DNA of 36,180 nucleotides from Candidatus Margulisiibacteriota bacterium (GCA_031274525.1 JAISQA010000028.1:1-36180), one strand, 5' to 3'. Shown: positions 1 through 8,768, counted from the first letter of the stretch. Notes: generated by a model from the sequence alone, not told the origin. A program made the numbers and translations.

Positions 1-767
1 GTGCCGCCGGAAATAGTATGCGTATGCGCGGCAAACTCGCTTAACGTACCGCCGGAAAGAGTATGCGTATGATCGCTCACGCTGGCCGCCGAACCGCTGG
101 AAAAAGTATGGCTGTGTGCTCCGCCAGTATTTATCGAAATGCCCGTGGTGCTGGAATTTACGCCATTAGTAGAACTGTATACATATGGACCATTAGAGAT
201 ATTGTTAGTGTCATTTCCTGACCTGGGTTCTGTGGTGCCGCTATAAAAACGCAGCGTATGACTGTGCCCCGGATCGGTAATGCCATGCCCATGCCCGCCG
301 CCGGACTCCACGGTACCGGTCACCGGATGTGTATGCGCACCGCCGGACGCCACAGTACCGGTCACCTGGTGCGTGTGCCCACCGCCAGACTCCACCGTGC
401 CGGTTACCGTATGGCTGTGCGCCCCGGAGCTGCTTACCGTCAGACCGCTTAGCGCATGACTATGCACCGGCAAATTACCCGTGGCCAAAGTCACGCTATT
501 GCTGCCGCCAGTGCCTCCTTTGGCCGTGCTGCCCATAATAAACTTATCCTGTAGATTCGGCGTCCGGCCCGCATCAGCATTGGCCTTGTTGCAGGCGTAC
601 CAGCCCGGTATGGTGTAGTTATCCGACCAGCCGGTTCCGTCATACATCAGGATCGTCCCCACCGGTAAAATAGTCATTATGCCTAAATTGTCTATACTCG
701 CCTGCAAACCATTCTTTAAATCAATAATATCCTGCGCCAGCATTGGCTGACCTTTAGCTATTACCAT
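1..767 (-). CDS. Phage tail-collar/tail-fibre-like His-rich protein, partial (C-terminus beyond window start)
   Basis: Read by hand on the minus strand from ATG at 767 (absent from the ORF track because it has no stop in the window): MVIAKGQPMLAQDIIDLKNGLQASIDNLGIMTILPVGTILMYDGTGW...GWYACNK...TPNLQDKFIMGS...LPVHSHALSG...HSHTVTGTVESGGGHTHQVTGTV... Collar-like GTILMYDG(S/T)GW and repeated HxH motifs; paralogous to 13082..13972. Confidence 0.8.
   Translation of the reverse strand, partial: MVIAKGQPMLAQDIIDLKNGLQASIDNLGIMTILPVGTILMYDGTGWSDNYTIPGWYACNKANADAGRTPNLQDKFIMGSTAKGGTGGSNSVTLATGNLPVHSHALSGLTVSSSGAHSHTVTGTVESGGGHTHQVTGTVASGGAHTHPVTGTVESGGGHGHGITDPGHSHTLRFYSGTTEPRSGNDTNNISNGPYVYSSTNGVNSSTTGISINTGGAHSHTFSSGSAASVSDHTHTLSGGTLSEFAAHTHTISGG
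294..419 (-). repeat. Three tandem 42-bp (14-aa) coding repeats HxHxVTGTVxSGGx
   Basis: Minus-strand translation HSHTVTGTVESGGG / HTHQVTGTVASGGA / HTHPVTGTVESGGG. Confidence 0.85.
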
Positions 768-821
768 AAGATTTCCCCTTTCTATTATATATTCTCCGCT
801 TATTATAACACATAATTAACC

Positions 822-847
822 AAACGCAATAAAATTTTATTGTGTTT
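822..847. promoter_or_regulatory. Palindromic operator candidate between divergent HTH and tail-collar-like genes
   Basis: AAACGCAATAAAATTTTATTGTGTTT: 16-bp perfect core CAATAAAATTTTATTG (827-842) plus AAAC/GTTT arms; overlaps a plausible minus-strand -35 (TTGCGT) with -10 TATAAT at 807-802. Confidence 0.5.
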
Positions 848-904
848 TGAAAATATGGAAATTATTCTGAATGGTTAAACTTTTATCTAAAATGGAGCAA
901 AAAA

Positions 905-1282
905 ATGGACCGAGAGATCACCGATAAAGACCTCAAAAATTTGATCAGCAAAAAATTAAACTGGCTGCATAAGCAACACAAGAAAACGCTGGAAGAAGCC
1001 GCCTTTAACTTGAAATTAGATTATGTTCAGTACTATATGCTGCTCAAGGGTTCCCGGCTGCCGCATCTGCTCACGCTGGTAAATATCAACAAAATTTACG
1101 GTCTGAGCATGGATTGGTGGTTCCATGATCTGGATAAATTGAAGCCCAAAGAGCAGAAAAAACTAAATAAAAAAATCACAGAATTTGAATTGATCAGCAG
1201 TTTCAATAAACTGGACGCTAACGCCCAAACCGTGGTGCTGCGCCTGCTCAAAAATTACCACAAAGAACGCAAGCACAAATAG
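905..1282 (+). CDS. Small HTH (XRE-like) putative regulator, divergent from the tail-collar-like gene
   Basis: 125 aa; KKTLEEAAFNLKLDYVQYYMLLKGSRLPHLLTLVNINKIYGLSMDWWF resembles an XRE HTH; AAAATGGAGCAAAAAAATG start context. Confidence 0.6.
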   Translation: MDREITDKDLKNLISKKLNWLHKQHKKTLEEAAFNLKLDYVQYYMLLKGSRLPHLLTLVNINKIYGLSMDWWFHDLDKLKPKEQKKLNKKITEFELISSFNKLDANAQTVVLRLLKNYHKERKHK

Positions 1283-1283
1283 T

Positions 1284-1577
1284 CTATTTCGGCGTGATCA
1301 GCTTCACCGCTGTTTCGGGAAAACATTTGTAATAATCAGCGATCCAGCCGACCAGCTCCACCAGATCCGCGCCAAAATTAGAACCGCCGCTGATCTTTTG
1401 CACGGGCAGAGTTTTGAACTCCGGCCTGGCCACAAAGCGCAGGATATAACCGGTATAGTTTTTACCGCGCAGGGTAACCTCCGCAGCACAGCCGATCTCC
1501 GCCGCGGCCTGTTCCCCGGCCGGCACAGCGTAAGTATAGATCTTTTGATTTACATATATTTCGGCAAAGTCTTTCAT
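1284..1577 (-). CDS. priA: PriA N-terminal (3'-BD) domain only; truncated primosomal protein N'
   Basis: 97 aa: AEIYVNQKIYTYAVPAG...GCAAEVTLRGKNYTGYILRFV...LVELVGWIADYYKCFPETAVKLITPK, typical of the PriA 3'BD; ends where the rest of PriA should begin; located in the expected coaBC neighbourhood. Confidence 0.65.
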   Translation of the reverse strand: MKDFAEIYVNQKIYTYAVPAGEQAAAEIGCAAEVTLRGKNYTGYILRFVARPEFKTLPVQKISGGSNFGADLVELVGWIADYYKCFPETAVKLITPK

Positions 1578-1580
1578 CCG

Positions 1581-2747
1581 TCACCGGACGCGGCTGAAAT
1601 GCCGGCCGACTCTCTCGATAATTTTCTCCGCGGTCTGAGTTTTGGGCATTCTGTCCAGCGCTTCCGGCTGGTTTTGGCCGTCGAGCAAGACCACCGCCGA
1701 CTCCGCGCTGCCCAGCGCCGAAGTGTCGTTGGCCACCAGCAGATCGACTTTTTTGGCTTTCAGCTTGGCCGCGGCATTTTTGAGCAGGTCTGCGGATTCC
1801 AGCGCAAAGCCGACTATGTACTTATCTTTTTTCTGTCCGGCAAAATATTTCAGAATATCCTCGGTCTTCACCAGCTCGATAGTCAGTTTATCCTGCCCGG
1901 CTTTTATTTTATGCTTACTGACCGCCGCCGGCCGGTAATCCGACACCGCCGCGGCCATGATCAGCGCATCGGCCGCCGCAAAATTTTTAGCGATCTCGGC
2001 TTTAAGCCCCTGCACGCCGTCTACGGCCCCGGCATCTATATACACGACTTCCGCGCCGGCCTGCTCCGCGGCGGCTTTGAGCGCCAGCCCCATTCTGCCG
2101 GAGGAATTATTGGTCAGTGTCCGCACCGGATCCAGCGGCTCCCGCGTCCCGCCGCCGGTAATGATGAGCTTTTTCCCGCGCAGCGGAGGCGCAGCAGCGG
2201 GCGTATCCACCGCTCCTGTCAGCTTCTGGATCGCCGCCAGGATCACCTGATTGGCGGGATAACGCCCCGTGCCGGAAGTCCCGCAGGCCAGCGGCCCGCT
2301 CTCCGGCTCCAGCACCGTGCAGCCGTGTTTTCTTAATTTCTGGATATTTTCCTGAGTGAGCACATTTTCCCACATGCCGGTATTCATGGACGGCACCAGC
2401 AGTTTGGGACAGGCCGCCGCGAGAAAAGAAGCGGTCAGGATATTGTCCGCCAGACCATGGGCCAGTTTGGCGATAGTATTAGCCGTGGCCGGAGCCACGA
2501 CATAGAGCGCCGCGTCTTCCGCCAGCGCGATGTGCGGCACCGGCTCGCCGCCGGACGCGAACTGTTCGGAACAGACCGGATTACGGGAAAGCGCGCGAAA
2601 AGTAACCGGGGTGACAAATTTAGCCGCGGCTTCGGTCAGCACCACCTGCACCGTATAGCCACTTCTCTTGAGCAGACTGACCAGACCCGCGGCCTTATAA
2701 CAGGCGATACCGCCGGTTATTCCGACTATTATTTTCCGGCCGGCCAT
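1581..2747 (-). CDS. coaBC: Bifunctional phosphopantothenoylcysteine decarboxylase/phosphopantothenate-cysteine ligase
   Basis: MAGRKIIVGITGGIACYKAAGLVSLL...PSMNTGMWEN...LIITGGGTREPLDPVRTLTNNSSGRMG...MAAAVSDYRP; CoaB and CoaC motifs. Confidence 0.95.
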   Translation of the reverse strand: MAGRKIIVGITGGIACYKAAGLVSLLKRSGYTVQVVLTEAAAKFVTPVTFRALSRNPVCSEQFASGGEPVPHIALAEDAALYVVAPATANTIAKLAHGLADNILTASFLAAACPKLLVPSMNTGMWENVLTQENIQKLRKHGCTVLEPESGPLACGTSGTGRYPANQVILAAIQKLTGAVDTPAAAPPLRGKKLIITGGGTREPLDPVRTLTNNSSGRMGLALKAAAEQAGAEVVYIDAGAVDGVQGLKAEIAKNFAAADALIMAAAVSDYRPAAVSKHKIKAGQDKLTIELVKTEDILKYFAGQKKDKYIVGFALESADLLKNAAAKLKAKKVDLLVANDTSALGSAESAVVLLDGQNQPEALDRMPKTQTAEKIIERVGRHFSRVR

Positions 2748-2753
2748 GACATT

Positions 2754-3026
2754 TTACTTCTCTTTCTTTTTAGTCTTCTTGATGCTCTCGATGATCTTGA
2801 GGCCGGTCTCGGCCGGCGGTTCCGGCTCCTCGACCACTATCTCGGCCCGGATCTTATCGTCCATTATCTCGCCCAGCGCGACCAAAAGATCACTGTCTTC
2901 TTCCGTCCTCTCGACCTGCGGCACCGCGCCGTCCTTGAGCTGCCGCGCGCGCTTGGCCGCCACCACCGACAGCATAAAACGATTGTCCAGTTTCTTTAAG
3001 ACCTCTTCCAGCACTATTTCTTTCAT
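2754..3026 (-). CDS. rpoZ: RNA polymerase omega subunit
   Basis: MKEIVLEEVLKKLDNRFMLSVVAAKRARQLKDG; start moved to 3026 with SD AGAAGGAG; between gmk and coaBC. Confidence 0.85.
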   Translation of the reverse strand: MKEIVLEEVLKKLDNRFMLSVVAAKRARQLKDGAVPQVERTEEDSDLLVALGEIMDDKIRAEIVVEEPEPPAETGLKIIESIKKTKKKEK

Positions 3027-3048
3027 GTTTGCTCCTTCTGGACAAAAA

Positions 3049-3630
3049 TTATTTGCCCTTGATTTCCGCATCGATTATTTTATTGAGCGCGCCGATGCAG
3101 GCGTTCAAATCCTCGTTCATTATCTGATAATCATAATTATCAGCCAGAGCCAGTTCCTGCCGCATTGTGGCCAGCCGGATGCCCATCGTCTCCGGCGTCT
3201 CCGAGCCTCTGGTCTGCATCCGCTTGACCAGCTCTTCCTCGCTCGGCGGCAGGACAAATATCGAACGCAGATCCGCAAATTTCTTTTTCAAATTTACGCC
3301 GCCCTGCACATCGACCTCAAACAGCACATTTTTGCCGGAAGCTAAAAGCTCCTGCACTTTGGCCCGGCTGGTGCCGTAATAATTGCGGTGCACCTGCGCG
3401 TATTCCAAAAATTCGTCGCGCGCGATCCGGGCCTCAAAATCCGGCCGGTCTATGAAATAATAATTCACGCCGTCCACTTCATCCGCCCGCGGCCGACGCG
3501 AGGTGTACGAAACAGAAATGACCAGATCGGCGCGCAGCCGCAGCAATTCCTGCACAACTGTGCCCTTGCCCACGCCCGATGGCCCGGATATGACAAAGAG
3601 CCTGCTTGCAGATTTTTTATTCCCCGACAT
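3049..3630 (-). CDS. gmk: Guanylate kinase
   Basis: SRLFVISGPSGVGKGTVVQELL...SVSYTSRRPRADEVDGVNYYFI; start probably MSGNKK (3630). Confidence 0.93.
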   Translation of the reverse strand: MSGNKKSASRLFVISGPSGVGKGTVVQELLRLRADLVISVSYTSRRPRADEVDGVNYYFIDRPDFEARIARDEFLEYAQVHRNYYGTSRAKVQELLASGKNVLFEVDVQGGVNLKKKFADLRSIFVLPPSEEELVKRMQTRGSETPETMGIRLATMRQELALADNYDYQIMNEDLNACIGALNKIIDAEIKGK

Positions 3631-3655
3631 AGGGGCTGTAATCTTAGCACACAAG

Positions 3656-4045
3656 TCAGCCGTTTGTTAACTCCAGCAGGACAGTGGCGCCGTCTTTTTT
3701 ATAAGCCGTCAGCGTATACTCGCCGAGCCCGGCATTGAGGCTGTAAATAATCCGCCCCGCCGTGTCCCCGGCCAGATAATCCCGCCCGGTAAAAGGATTG
3801 CGGTAGGGCTGCACAGCCATTATGCCGCTCAACTGCGCCAGCGGCAGAGCTTCGCCGGCGGGATAAAAATTATTATCCAGATAATAACCCTCCACCTCGG
3901 CTTGTACATTGTACAATAGTGTGCGCACCGCCGCTTCTCTGGCTCTGGTCTGCGCGCCGGCCAGATTGGGGATCAGCGCCGCGGAAAGCATGCCCATGAT
4001 CGCCAGCACCACCAGCAATTCCAGCAAAGAAAAACCTTTTTGCAT
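3656..4045 (-). CDS. Type IV prepilin/pseudopilin-like protein
   Basis: MQKGFSLLELLVVLAIMGMLSAALIPNLAGAQTRARE: prepilin peptidase cleavage site G^FSLLE plus hydrophobic helix; SD GAGGAGG upstream. Confidence 0.9.
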   Translation of the reverse strand: MQKGFSLLELLVVLAIMGMLSAALIPNLAGAQTRAREAAVRTLLYNVQAEVEGYYLDNNFYPAGEALPLAQLSGIMAVQPYRNPFTGRDYLAGDTAGRIIYSLNAGLGEYTLTAYKKDGATVLLELTNG

Positions 4046-4098
4046 AAAACACCTCCTCTCCGGCCTATTTTTCACAATCAATCTAACGTATGACAATC

Positions 4099-4114
4099 AG
4101 CAAAAAATATGCCA
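4099..4114 (-). promoter_or_regulatory. Sigma-54 (-24/-12) promoter upstream of prepilin gene
   Basis: Minus strand TGGCAT-ATTTT-TTGCT (GG-N10-GC); ~54 nt upstream of the ATG at 4045. Confidence 0.65.
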
Positions 4115-4267
4115 GGTGGCATAAAAAATTGATTTTTGCTTCCTGTCCCGCTTTATCCGGATCGCGCGCTGCCGGCGGCAGAACAGGCCGCGCCGGAACC
4201 GCTGCCTGCTTCAGCTGAAATTTACGGATTTATTACAGCTGCCGGCCGGTAATGTTATAATCTAACC

Positions 4268-4597
4268 ATGCGGAAAGTTTTAGGGCTTTTGTTGATTTTA
4301 CTCTGCTGCGGGCTGGCCGAAACCAGACTCGGCCGCTGGTATGTGGTCGTCAACGATAATTCGCCTTACGCCGCGGTGTCCGGCGACAAAACCCTCAGCA
4401 GACTGCCCAAAGACGCCGTTGTCCGCCTGATCAAAAACGAGACTATTGCCGAAACTATCGTTATCTTCCCGCTGCGGGTGCTTAAATTAATGGTCACGGT
4501 CGAGCCGCGCGGCAACTGGCTGGTCGAATACAACACGGAAAACCGCGGCTATATGTGGGACAGCGACCTGCAGCTCAGTTCCCGGCAAAATTATTAA
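4268..4597 (+). CDS. Small secreted protein of unknown function
   Basis: 109 aa, N-terminal signal peptide MRKVLGLLLILLCCGLAE; no family recognised. Confidence 0.55.
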   Translation: MRKVLGLLLILLCCGLAETRLGRWYVVVNDNSPYAAVSGDKTLSRLPKDAVVRLIKNETIAETIVIFPLRVLKLMVTVEPRGNWLVEYNTENRGYMWDSDLQLSSRQNY

Positions 4598-4606
4598 GCC
4601 GCCCGC

Positions 4607-5512
4607 TTAAAACTCCAGTCCGGACAGGCTGAACAAAGGACGAAAAAAACTCCAGCTGATCAGCGCGATAACACCGCCGGCAAACAAAAGCAGCCCCGGC
4701 TCCAGCCAGAATAAAATGCCGTCGATTTTGCGCTGATAATTCTGCCGACAGGCATTCTGTAAATACTCCAGACCGCGGGAATAATTGGCTCCGCCGCCGA
4801 CGGTCAGGAGTTTTAATTCCGCGCGGCTGAAAACTTCCGCTCTGGCCAGCGCCTCGCCGACCGGCAGGCCTTTATTCAGATAAAAATAAATCCGCGCCAG
4901 TTCAGGCTGCGGATTGGCCGGCAGATATTCCGCCAGAAAATTGGCCAGTGGTATACCGGCGCGGTCTGTCAAAAGCAGCAGATTCAGCTGCTGGAGCGTA
5001 TTCTGCAGGCGTTTTAAGCCGGTGCGCTCCAGCAGCAGTCCAGACAGCGGCCGAACCGCACAGCCCGGCGCCACCACCAGACCTATAATCAGCCATTGCC
5101 AGAAGCGCGGACTCTGCCGGCCGCCCAGCTCCGCGGTCAGACCGTTAAACATGGGCAGCAGAAAAAATATGAAGCCCAGCAGCAGGAGCAGCGTAAAGAC
5201 CAGCGTCAGGACCGGATAGGCCGCCTTTTGCCGCAGGGCCTTCTGAAAACTTATTTTGTTTTTATAATACTCCAGCGCCAGCGCGATAAAATCCCGCAGC
5301 CGGCCGTTCAGCTCCGCCGTGCGCAGGATCAAGGCCATTTCCGGTTCCAGCTCCCAGACCGCGCTCCAGGCCTGTCCGCGCTGCAAACGCTGGCGGTAAC
5401 GGCAGCCCAGCTCGCTGGCCAGCAGCTCCAGTATCTCGCCGGGCTGATAACCGCAGCGCAAAAAAGCGTCCAGCTCTTCCAGCAGCTCCAGATTTTGCTT
5501 GAGTTCAGGCAT
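4607..5512 (-). CDS. Type II secretion/type IV pilus inner-membrane protein, GspF/PilC-like
   Basis: AYPVLTLVFTLLLLLGFIFFLLPMFNGLTAELGG...GLPVGEALARAEVFSRAELKLLTVGGGANYSRGLEYL...; start at 5512 overlaps the comM-like stop. Confidence 0.75.
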   Translation of the reverse strand: MPELKQNLELLEELDAFLRCGYQPGEILELLASELGCRYRQRLQRGQAWSAVWELEPEMALILRTAELNGRLRDFIALALEYYKNKISFQKALRQKAAYPVLTLVFTLLLLLGFIFFLLPMFNGLTAELGGRQSPRFWQWLIIGLVVAPGCAVRPLSGLLLERTGLKRLQNTLQQLNLLLLTDRAGIPLANFLAEYLPANPQPELARIYFYLNKGLPVGEALARAEVFSRAELKLLTVGGGANYSRGLEYLQNACRQNYQRKIDGILFWLEPGLLLFAGGVIALISWSFFRPLFSLSGLEF

Positions 5513-7037
5513 GCGGCACCCCCGGCAAAAAAGAGTTTTGTTTATACTGCAGGGCTTCGGCGATATGCTCGTCACGCACCTTATCCATGCCGCCTAAGTC
5601 CGCTATAGTCCGCGCGACCTTGAGCACCCGGTCGTAAGCGCGCGCGGACAGACCCAGCTTCTCCGCCGCCGCAGCGAGCAGCCGCCGCGCGGCGGCATCT
5701 ATACCGGCCAGTGACCGCAGGTCGGACGGACACAGCTGGGCGTTGGTATACAGACCGGAGCGCCCGGCAAAGCGGCTGAGCTGTCTGGCGCGCGCGGCCG
5801 TCACCCTCTGGCGGACCTGCGCCGAGGTCTCGCCGCCGGATTTTGCGGCCAGTTCACCGGCGCTCAAGGACGGCACTTCCACAAAAATATCTATTCTATC
5901 CAGAACCGGCCCGGACAATTTGCGCCAGTAATTAGCGATCTGCGGCGGCGAGCAGGAGCATTTTTTACTGGCGTCCAGCGCGTACCCGCAGGGACAGGGA
6001 TTGAGCGCCGCGGCCAGAATAAACCGTGCCGGATAGGTGACCGCCGTCAAAGCCCGCGAGATAGTGATCTCGCCGTCTTCCATAGGCTGGCGCAGGACTT
6101 CCAGCACCTGCCGGTCAAATTCCGGAAATTCATCCATAAATAAAACGCCCAGATGCGCCAGCGATATTTCACCGGGCCGGGGATTGTGCCCGCCGCCGGC
6201 TATGCCGGCCGCGCTGATCGTATGATGCGGCGCGCGGAACTGCCGGCAGCGCACCAGACCGCGGCGCAGCAGACCGGCCACGCTGTATATTCTGGACACT
6301 TCGATAGACTCCTCATAAGTTAATTCCGGCAGGATCGAGGGCAAACGCCGGATCAGCATCGTTTTACCGCAGCCGGGCGAACCAGCCAGCAGGACATTGT
6401 GGCCGCCGGCCGCCGCTATTTCCAGCGCGCGCTTGGCCAGCGGCTGCCCTTTGACTTCCGCAAAATCGCCGCTAAACGCCTGCTCCGCGGCGGTCTGTTC
6501 CGGCTGATAGGGGCTAAGCTCCGCCTTGCCGGACAGATAGGCCAGCGCCTCCGCCAGATCGCGCAGGGGAATTACCTTTAAATCCCTGAGCACAGCGGCC
6601 TCCTCCGCATTCTGCGGCGCGAGCAGCAGTTCCCGTATCCCGCGTCGGCACGCCTCTATAGCGATGGCCAGCACGCCGCGCACCGGCTTGATATCGCCGT
6701 TGAGCGACAGCTCGCCCAGAAAAAGTTTGTCGCGCAAAACCGCCGCGGGAAACAAACCGGCATTGGCCAGCATGCCGATCGCGATCGGCAGGTCAAAAGC
6801 CGGCCCTTCTTTGCGCAGATGCGCCGGCGCCAGATTGATCGTAAATTTACAAAACAAATCCACCGGGATCCGGGAATTTTTAATGGCAGACTCGATGCGC
6901 TCCTTGCTTTCTTTGACCGCGGCATCCGGCAGACCCACGATAGTGTGCCGCGGCAGGCCAAACATGGTATCCACCTCGACCCGCACCATTTGCGCTTCCA
7001 GACCCAGCACCGCCGCCGAATTAACTGTAGTTAACAT
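5505..7037 (-). CDS. comM: YifB/ComM-family Mg-chelatase-like ATPase
   Basis: FGLPRHTIVGLPDAAVKESKERIESAIKNS...GHNVLLAGSPGCGKTML...APHHTISAAGIAGGG; SD AAGGAGG. Confidence 0.92.
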   Translation of the reverse strand: MLTTVNSAAVLGLEAQMVRVEVDTMFGLPRHTIVGLPDAAVKESKERIESAIKNSRIPVDLFCKFTINLAPAHLRKEGPAFDLPIAIGMLANAGLFPAAVLRDKLFLGELSLNGDIKPVRGVLAIAIEACRRGIRELLLAPQNAEEAAVLRDLKVIPLRDLAEALAYLSGKAELSPYQPEQTAAEQAFSGDFAEVKGQPLAKRALEIAAAGGHNVLLAGSPGCGKTMLIRRLPSILPELTYEESIEVSRIYSVAGLLRRGLVRCRQFRAPHHTISAAGIAGGGHNPRPGEISLAHLGVLFMDEFPEFDRQVLEVLRQPMEDGEITISRALTAVTYPARFILAAALNPCPCGYALDASKKCSCSPPQIANYWRKLSGPVLDRIDIFVEVPSLSAGELAAKSGGETSAQVRQRVTAARARQLSRFAGRSGLYTNAQLCPSDLRSLAGIDAAARRLLAAAAEKLGLSARAYDRVLKVARTIADLGGMDKVRDEHIAEALQYKQNSFLPGVPHA

Positions 7038-7050
7038 TTTTACCTCCTTG

Positions 7051-7074
7051 TGTATTACAAAATGTATTACAAAA
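7051..7074. repeat. 12-bp tandem repeat TGTATTACAAAA x2 in the comM leader
   Basis: Two perfect copies immediately upstream of the comM ribosome-binding site. Confidence 0.85.
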
Positions 7075-7165
7075 CCTTTGCGCGCAAGAGCGTGTCCTTT
7101 TTTGCCGCGCCAGCAATAACACCTCTATTGCCTCAAAGCACCGGTTTTGTTATATCTCCGAAAAA

Positions 7166-7181
7166 AGCAAAATTTATGCCA
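7166..7181 (-). promoter_or_regulatory. Sigma-54 promoter upstream of comM
   Basis: Minus strand TGGCAT-AAATT-TTGCT (GG-N10-GC), ~130 nt upstream of ATG 7037. Confidence 0.65.
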
Positions 7182-7269
7182 GGTGGCGGTTGAGCGCCTG
7201 TTTTCTGGCGTGCCGGCAAATACCGGCGCGCGGCGTGCATTTTTGCTGGATTTTTAGTAAAGTGGCTTT

Positions 7270-8013
7270 ATGCATTTACTGCAGGCCGTAAGCGCCAGCT
7301 TTATAGTCAGCCTTATTTCTTTTGTCGGAGCGCTGGCTTTAGTGCTCAAAGCCAAATTTCTGCGGAAAATCCTGATCAGCATGGTCGCGTTCAGCGCCGG
7401 TTCGCTCATCGGCAGCGCTTTTTTGCATCTCATTCCCGAAACGCTGGCCCAAAACCCGGATTACCCGGCGGTGTTTTTTCGGGTCATGGCCGGCTTTACT
7501 TTTTTCTTCCTGCTGGAAAAAGTCTTTTACTGGCGGCACTGCCATGACGGACACTGCGCCGTGCACGCTTTTTCGTACCTCAATCTTTTCGGCGACGCCG
7601 CGCACAATTTTCTCGACGGCCTGATCATAGGCGGCAGTTTTTTTCTCGATCCGGCGGTCGGCTGGATCACCACGCTGACCATACTCACACACGAGATCCC
7701 GCAGGAGCTGGGCGACTTCGGCGTGCTGCTCTACGGCGGTTTAAGCAAACACCGGGCGCTGTTCTATAATTTTTTATCCGCGCTGACCGCGGTGGCCGGC
7801 ACGCTGCTGGGCTTTTTCTTTTCCGCGCGTTTTCAGGCTTTCACCGGCGCGCTCCTGCCTTTCACCGCCGGAGGCTTCATCTACATAGCCAGCTGCGACC
7901 TGATCCCGGAGCTGCACGAAGTCAAAGACCAGAAACAATCCCTGCTGACCATGCTGACTTTTATGCTGGGCCTCGCGCTGATGTCTGCCCTGACGTTCTG
8001 GCCGGCAGTTTAA
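7270..8013 (+). CDS. ZIP-family metal transporter
   Basis: 247 aa membrane protein; GDAAHNFLDGLIIGGSF and THEIPQELGDFGVLLYGG are ZIP TM4/TM5 signatures. Confidence 0.9.
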   Translation: MHLLQAVSASFIVSLISFVGALALVLKAKFLRKILISMVAFSAGSLIGSAFLHLIPETLAQNPDYPAVFFRVMAGFTFFFLLEKVFYWRHCHDGHCAVHAFSYLNLFGDAAHNFLDGLIIGGSFFLDPAVGWITTLTILTHEIPQELGDFGVLLYGGLSKHRALFYNFLSALTAVAGTLLGFFFSARFQAFTGALLPFTAGGFIYIASCDLIPELHEVKDQKQSLLTMLTFMLGLALMSALTFWPAV

Positions 8014-8768
8014 TTTTTCTCCACCAAATACTTCCAGTACCGCCGGGGCATAAAATGTCTTTGCAATTTTAGATTTCTGCGCTCCTGAATGGCAATGTTT
8101 TTAAAAAATATTTTCCAGAGCTCCTGATAGCCCGGTTCCGCGGCGGAATACTGCTCCCGCGCGTTCTGAATATCCACAGCGGAAAAGACCCGCACTTCCC
8201 CCTGCCGGCAGACCAGCGCCATACTCCGCCGCGCGTCGTGGATGATCCAGCTCTGGCCGCCCAGCCGCGCGCGAAAATGCCCGGCCAGCAGCGGCAGCAC
8301 GCAGTGCTCCGGCTCTACCGCCCCGTAAAAACTGCCGTCTTTTAATTCCTGCAGCCGGAGCAGTCCTTTCAGCCGCTCGGCCTCGCGCGTGACTTTTTGC
8401 AGACAGGCTAAAGCCGCGCTGATGACCGGATCGGCATAATTGCCGTTCAGATCACGCCCGGCGGACAGGGTGTGCCTGATGTAAGCAAAGATAATTTTTT
8501 CTTTCCGCGGTTCGCCGGACAAATAACAATACTGGACTGTAGAAAAAACAGCTCCACCCAATTTTTTTAATCCGGCGCAGACTCTCTCCGCTTTAACCGT
8601 GTCCGTTGCTATATATTGCTCCGCCGCAAACAGGCTTTTGCAGTAATTATCTGCAGACGCAATTTCCGGCAAAATTTTTAAGCGGTACGCCTCAAAAACA
8701 CAGGTCAGCAGCCCCTCCAGACTGCCATCATACAAGAACACCGCGTCTCCGCCCGGCAGCCCTGTCAT
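8010..8768 (-). CDS. TIGR03915-like putative DNA metabolism protein
   Basis: FLYDGSLEGLLTCVFEAY... and coupled overlap with the radical SAM gene upstream. Confidence 0.75.
   Translation of the reverse strand: MTGLPGGDAVFLYDGSLEGLLTCVFEAYRLKILPEIASADNYCKSLFAAEQYIATDTVKAERVCAGLKKLGGAVFSTVQYCYLSGEPRKEKIIFAYIRHTLSAGRDLNGNYADPVISAALACLQKVTREAERLKGLLRLQELKDGSFYGAVEPEHCVLPLLAGHFRARLGGQSWIIHDARRSMALVCRQGEVRVFSAVDIQNAREQYSAAEPGYQELWKIFFKNIAIQERRNLKLQRHFMPRRYWKYLVEKN

Noticed and set aside
1398-2336. 312-aa + strand ORF
   Set aside because: Antisense to coaBC; compositionally driven shadow ORF with no family resemblance.
4114-4135. Divergent + strand sigma-54 promoter TGGCATAAAAAATTGAT for the gene at 4268
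   Set aside because: Right half of the dyad lacks GG-N10-GC spacing on the + strand.
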